A stretch of 7,861 nucleotides of DNA from Candidatus Gastranaerophilales bacterium. Lineage in GTDB: Bacteria > Cyanobacteriota > Vampirovibrionia > Gastranaerophilales > Gastranaerophilaceae. Location of the stretch: contig CALURE010000071.1 of NCBI GenBank assembly GCA_944323095.1, positions 1 to 7,861 of the forward strand. Direction: 5' to 3'. Both the position numbers and the translations under genes were made by a program. Shown here piece after piece: positions 6,454 through 7,861 of this stretch (position 1 is its first letter; every line of letters begins with the position of its first letter). The notes below the pieces were generated by a model that saw only the letters and a program-made list of their open reading frames with translations, was not told where the DNA came from and ran no database searches.

Positions 6454-6482
6454 TTTATAACTTAATTGATGTCTAAAGTCAA
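6454..6482 (-). promoter_or_regulatory. Candidate internal sigma70-type promoter before the ACP genes
   Basis: On the minus strand TTGACT (6482-6477) is followed after exactly 17 nt by TATAAA (6459-6454), one mismatch from consensus in each box. Transcription would start near 6447, leaving a ~13-nt leader that begins at the Shine-Dalgarno of ACP 1. The A+T richness of this genome makes chance TATAAA boxes common, but a matching -35 at optimal spacing in the only front-half gap is less expected. Confidence 0.5.
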
Positions 6483-6485
6483 ATT

Positions 6486-7220
6486 TTATGTTTCACACAT
6501 AAAGTCCGATTTAATTCTATCAGATATTTCTTTTCGCAATTTAATTTCTGATTTTTCAGAAAATTCTGAAAGTTTAATCGGTGCAAGCTGGGTTATTTTG
6601 TAGGTTATAACTCTGACACCGGCATCATAAACAGGTCTGTTTTTTTGTAAAAAAGGATAATCGCATTCGATTTTTACGGGAATAATATCTGCACCTGTGT
6701 CAATTTGCAATGCCGCTGCGCCTTTGTGAATTTTCAAATCTTCACCTGCAGCTGTTCTTGTCCCTGTCGGAAAAATTATTATGTTATACCCGTCATTCAA
6801 TGCTTCTTTACAAATTTCTTTAAATTCATCAAGCTCAACATTATTCGGTATATATACATTTTTTACTATATTTTTCATAAAAATATTGTTAAGAATTTCT
6901 TTTTTTGCAAGGCAGAGAGAATTGTCGTAAAGTCCTATCAAAATTAGAATATCAATAAAAGAAGGGTGCGTTGATACAATAATTTTGCCCTGTGCCTGTT
7001 CAATATTTCGCAAATCTAATTTGATTAAACCAAATATTACAAAAAGCTGTGTGTATCCATGCCACAGTTTATGAATTATATGTGAAAAAAATTCTCTTTT
7101 CTTTTCGCCTTTAAAAAATATACCGCCAGCAGGCAATAATATAAAGCTTAAAATCAAAGACCCCAGCCCGAATATTACAAAAAGCATCACAACAAAAAAT
7201 CCGCGGATAAATCTAATCAT
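6486..7220 (-). CDS. apeD: PlsC-type 1-acyl-glycerol-3-phosphate-like acyltransferase (ApeD-like)
   Basis: The 244-residue membrane-bound acyltransferase has one or two N-terminal hydrophobic helices (about 8-30). The HX4D catalytic motif is STHPSFID (83-90; H85 and D90). The second motif is IFPTGTRTA (149-157), where the common FPEGTR glutamate is Thr. KGAAALQIDTGADIIPVKI (166-184) is the fourth PlsC block. The family transfers acyl groups to lipid alcohols; in APE loci it probably helps attach the polyene to its lipid anchor. The ATG at 7220 overlaps the apeC-like stop by 8 nt and has a GGAGAGG Shine-Dalgarno, about 4 nt upstream. Glu-to-Thr occurs at a residue linked to glycerol-phosphate binding in PlsC, so the acceptor may not be lysophosphatidate. 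Family confident, substrate inferred. Confidence 0.9.
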   Translation of the reverse strand: MIRFIRGFFVVMLFVIFGLGSLILSFILLPAGGIFFKGEKKREFFSHIIHKLWHGYTQLFVIFGLIKLDLRNIEQAQGKIIVSTHPSFIDILILIGLYDNSLCLAKKEILNNIFMKNIVKNVYIPNNVELDEFKEICKEALNDGYNIIIFPTGTRTAAGEDLKIHKGAAALQIDTGADIIPVKIECDYPFLQKNRPVYDAGVRVITYKITQLAPIKLSEFSEKSEIKLRKEISDRIKSDFMCET

Positions 7221-7788
7221 TCACCCTCTCCAGAATATAAAGCGGACAAATATAGCGATTGCCTTTTAAAAATTCATTAAAATTGTTAGAAGGCAGATTT
7301 TTACAATTAGGAACAATTCTCACATATTCGCCCTGTTCAAAATCAATCAGCATTGAAATACTTTCAAATCTGTCTACTGATTCAGCAAAACAAAAAAGAG
7401 TTTTTTCCTTATTCATAACAGCGTCTAAAAGACCGGCTGAAAAGCTTTCCTCACCTGCAGCAATCGAATTATAAGACGAATGCAGATTATTTATAAGCGA
7501 AAAAAGCCCTATTGTTGAATTGTGAACGGAAAAACTAAACCCCGCAGGCGAAATCTCGTTTTCTTCATGTTCTTGTTTAATAAGCTTTACAACCCGCTCC
7601 AATTCACCGTATCGGGAAGCATAAACCAATCTAACATCTGCGCCGTCAAAACATTGCAAAATTGTACTCAAGGCAATTTTCCCAACAGGCGATAATTTTC
7701 TGCGCATCATCATTGGAATTTGCGACAAATCAAGATTTTCACCTGTTGAACAGGCAATCTTTTTTATATAAAATTCCAGCGTATTCAT
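7213..7788 (-). CDS. apeC: Chain-length-factor-like ketosynthase N-terminal domain protein (ApeC-like)
   Basis: The 191-residue protein matches the PF13723-type stand-alone ketosynthase N-terminal domain: RRKLSPVGKIAL (29-40), VYASRYGELERVVKLI (55-70), the signature SPAGFSFSVHNSTIGLFSL (80-98) and IAAGEESFSAGLLDA (109-123). No active-site cysteine is present in a nucleophile-elbow context, as expected of a non-catalytic partner. ApeC is known to form a ketosynthase:chain-length-factor pair with ApeO, which is not in this window. The length is toward the short end for the family. The start is the ATG at 7788, with stops in the same frame just upstream (within 12 nt) and no clear Shine-Dalgarno. 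It is the first gene of the minus-strand set visible here and overlaps the next gene by 8 nt. Confidence 0.87.
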   Translation of the reverse strand: MNTLEFYIKKIACSTGENLDLSQIPMMMRRKLSPVGKIALSTILQCFDGADVRLVYASRYGELERVVKLIKQEHEENEISPAGFSFSVHNSTIGLFSLINNLHSSYNSIAAGEESFSAGLLDAVMNKEKTLFCFAESVDRFESISMLIDFEQGEYVRIVPNCKNLPSNNFNEFLKGNRYICPLYILERVND

Positions 7789-7807
7789 GGTAACATATTA
7801 TCATGAA
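7784..7807. promoter_or_regulatory. 24-bp imperfect palindrome spanning two opposed start codons
   Basis: The arms TTCATG (7784-7789) and CATGAA (7802-7807) are perfect, and the inner 12 bases match with two mismatched pairs. The apeC start (7788-7786) and the plus-strand ATG (7803-7805) are exact mirror images. It could be an operator controlling divergent genes, or partly a by-product of two opposed ATG-AA starts. No protein is assigned to it. Confidence 0.4.
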
Positions 7808-7861
7808 CGGAATTTTTATTACAGATGCAAGCGGAATTTTTGCAGACCATTTAACTCCTGA
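7803..7861 (+). CDS. Possible divergent gene, 5' end only
   Basis: The ATG at 7803 opens 19 complete codons to the window edge, MNGIFITDASGIFADHLTP. The codons used (GCA, GGA, ATT, TTT, ACA, TTA) fit the neighbours. The first residues look like the first strand and loop of a soluble enzyme; a ketosynthase or reductase would suit an APE locus, but nothing specific can be claimed from 19 residues. No strong Shine-Dalgarno precedes it, and only 14 nt separate it from the apeC start. The competing reading is that this is merely the antisense of the end of an upstream minus-strand gene. Confidence 0.35.
   Translation, partial: MNGIFITDASGIFADHLTP

Overview
The window holds most of an aryl polyene (APE) type II polyketide biosynthesis and export locus. 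It is A+T-rich and comes from what looks like a diderm (Gram-negative) bacterium. The evidence is ten consecutive minus-strand genes whose order and motifs match the apeC to apeM block of known APE clusters: chain-length-factor-like ketosynthase, PlsC-type acyltransferase, two acyl carrier proteins, a COG4648-type membrane protein, an AMP-ligase, a hotdog dehydratase, a hotdog thioesterase, a LolA-like carrier and an MMPL/RND exporter. A SAM-dependent methyltransferase follows. A LolA-like periplasmic protein beside an RND exporter implies an outer membrane. The taxon cannot be fixed from the sequence; strongly A/T-ending codons and octamer repeats at gene junctions would fit an uncultured low-GC gut-type lineage, but that is a guess.

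Layout, in transcription order (from 7788 down to 1): apeC-like (7788-7213), apeD-like (7220-6486), ACP 1 (6434-6168), ACP 2 (6153-5905), apeG-like (5908-5414), an apeH-apeI fusion (5424-4162), apeK-like (4154-3741), apeL-like (3748-3224), apeM-like (3239-1023), then a methyltransferase (949 to beyond position 1). Most junctions overlap by 4 to 16 nt, so this is a translationally coupled operon. The largest gaps are 51 nt before ACP 1, which holds a good sigma70-type promoter candidate, and 73 nt before the methyltransferase, which is filled by an octamer-periodic repeat. A possible divergent plus-strand ORF begins at 7803, and its start codon is mirrored with the apeC start codon in a 24-bp imperfect palindrome.

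How the genes probably work together (inferred from APE biology): the ligase activates an aryl starter acid and loads it on an ACP. A ketosynthase/chain-length-factor pair, a ketoreductase and dehydratases then extend the polyene; the catalytic ketosynthase and ketoreductase are not in this window. Thioesterase, acyltransferase and methyltransferase trim, esterify and methylate the product. The exporter and LolA-like carrier move the lipid-linked pigment towards the outer membrane.

The unusual points are a ligase that lacks the usual N-terminal ~100 residues and is fused directly to the dehydratase, no ApeJ-type glycosyltransferase/acyltransferase in its usual place, and a family of 8-nt-period mini-repeats. 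These repeats appear inside apeM, at the apeM 3' end and at the apeG 5' end, and are translated as part of the proteins.
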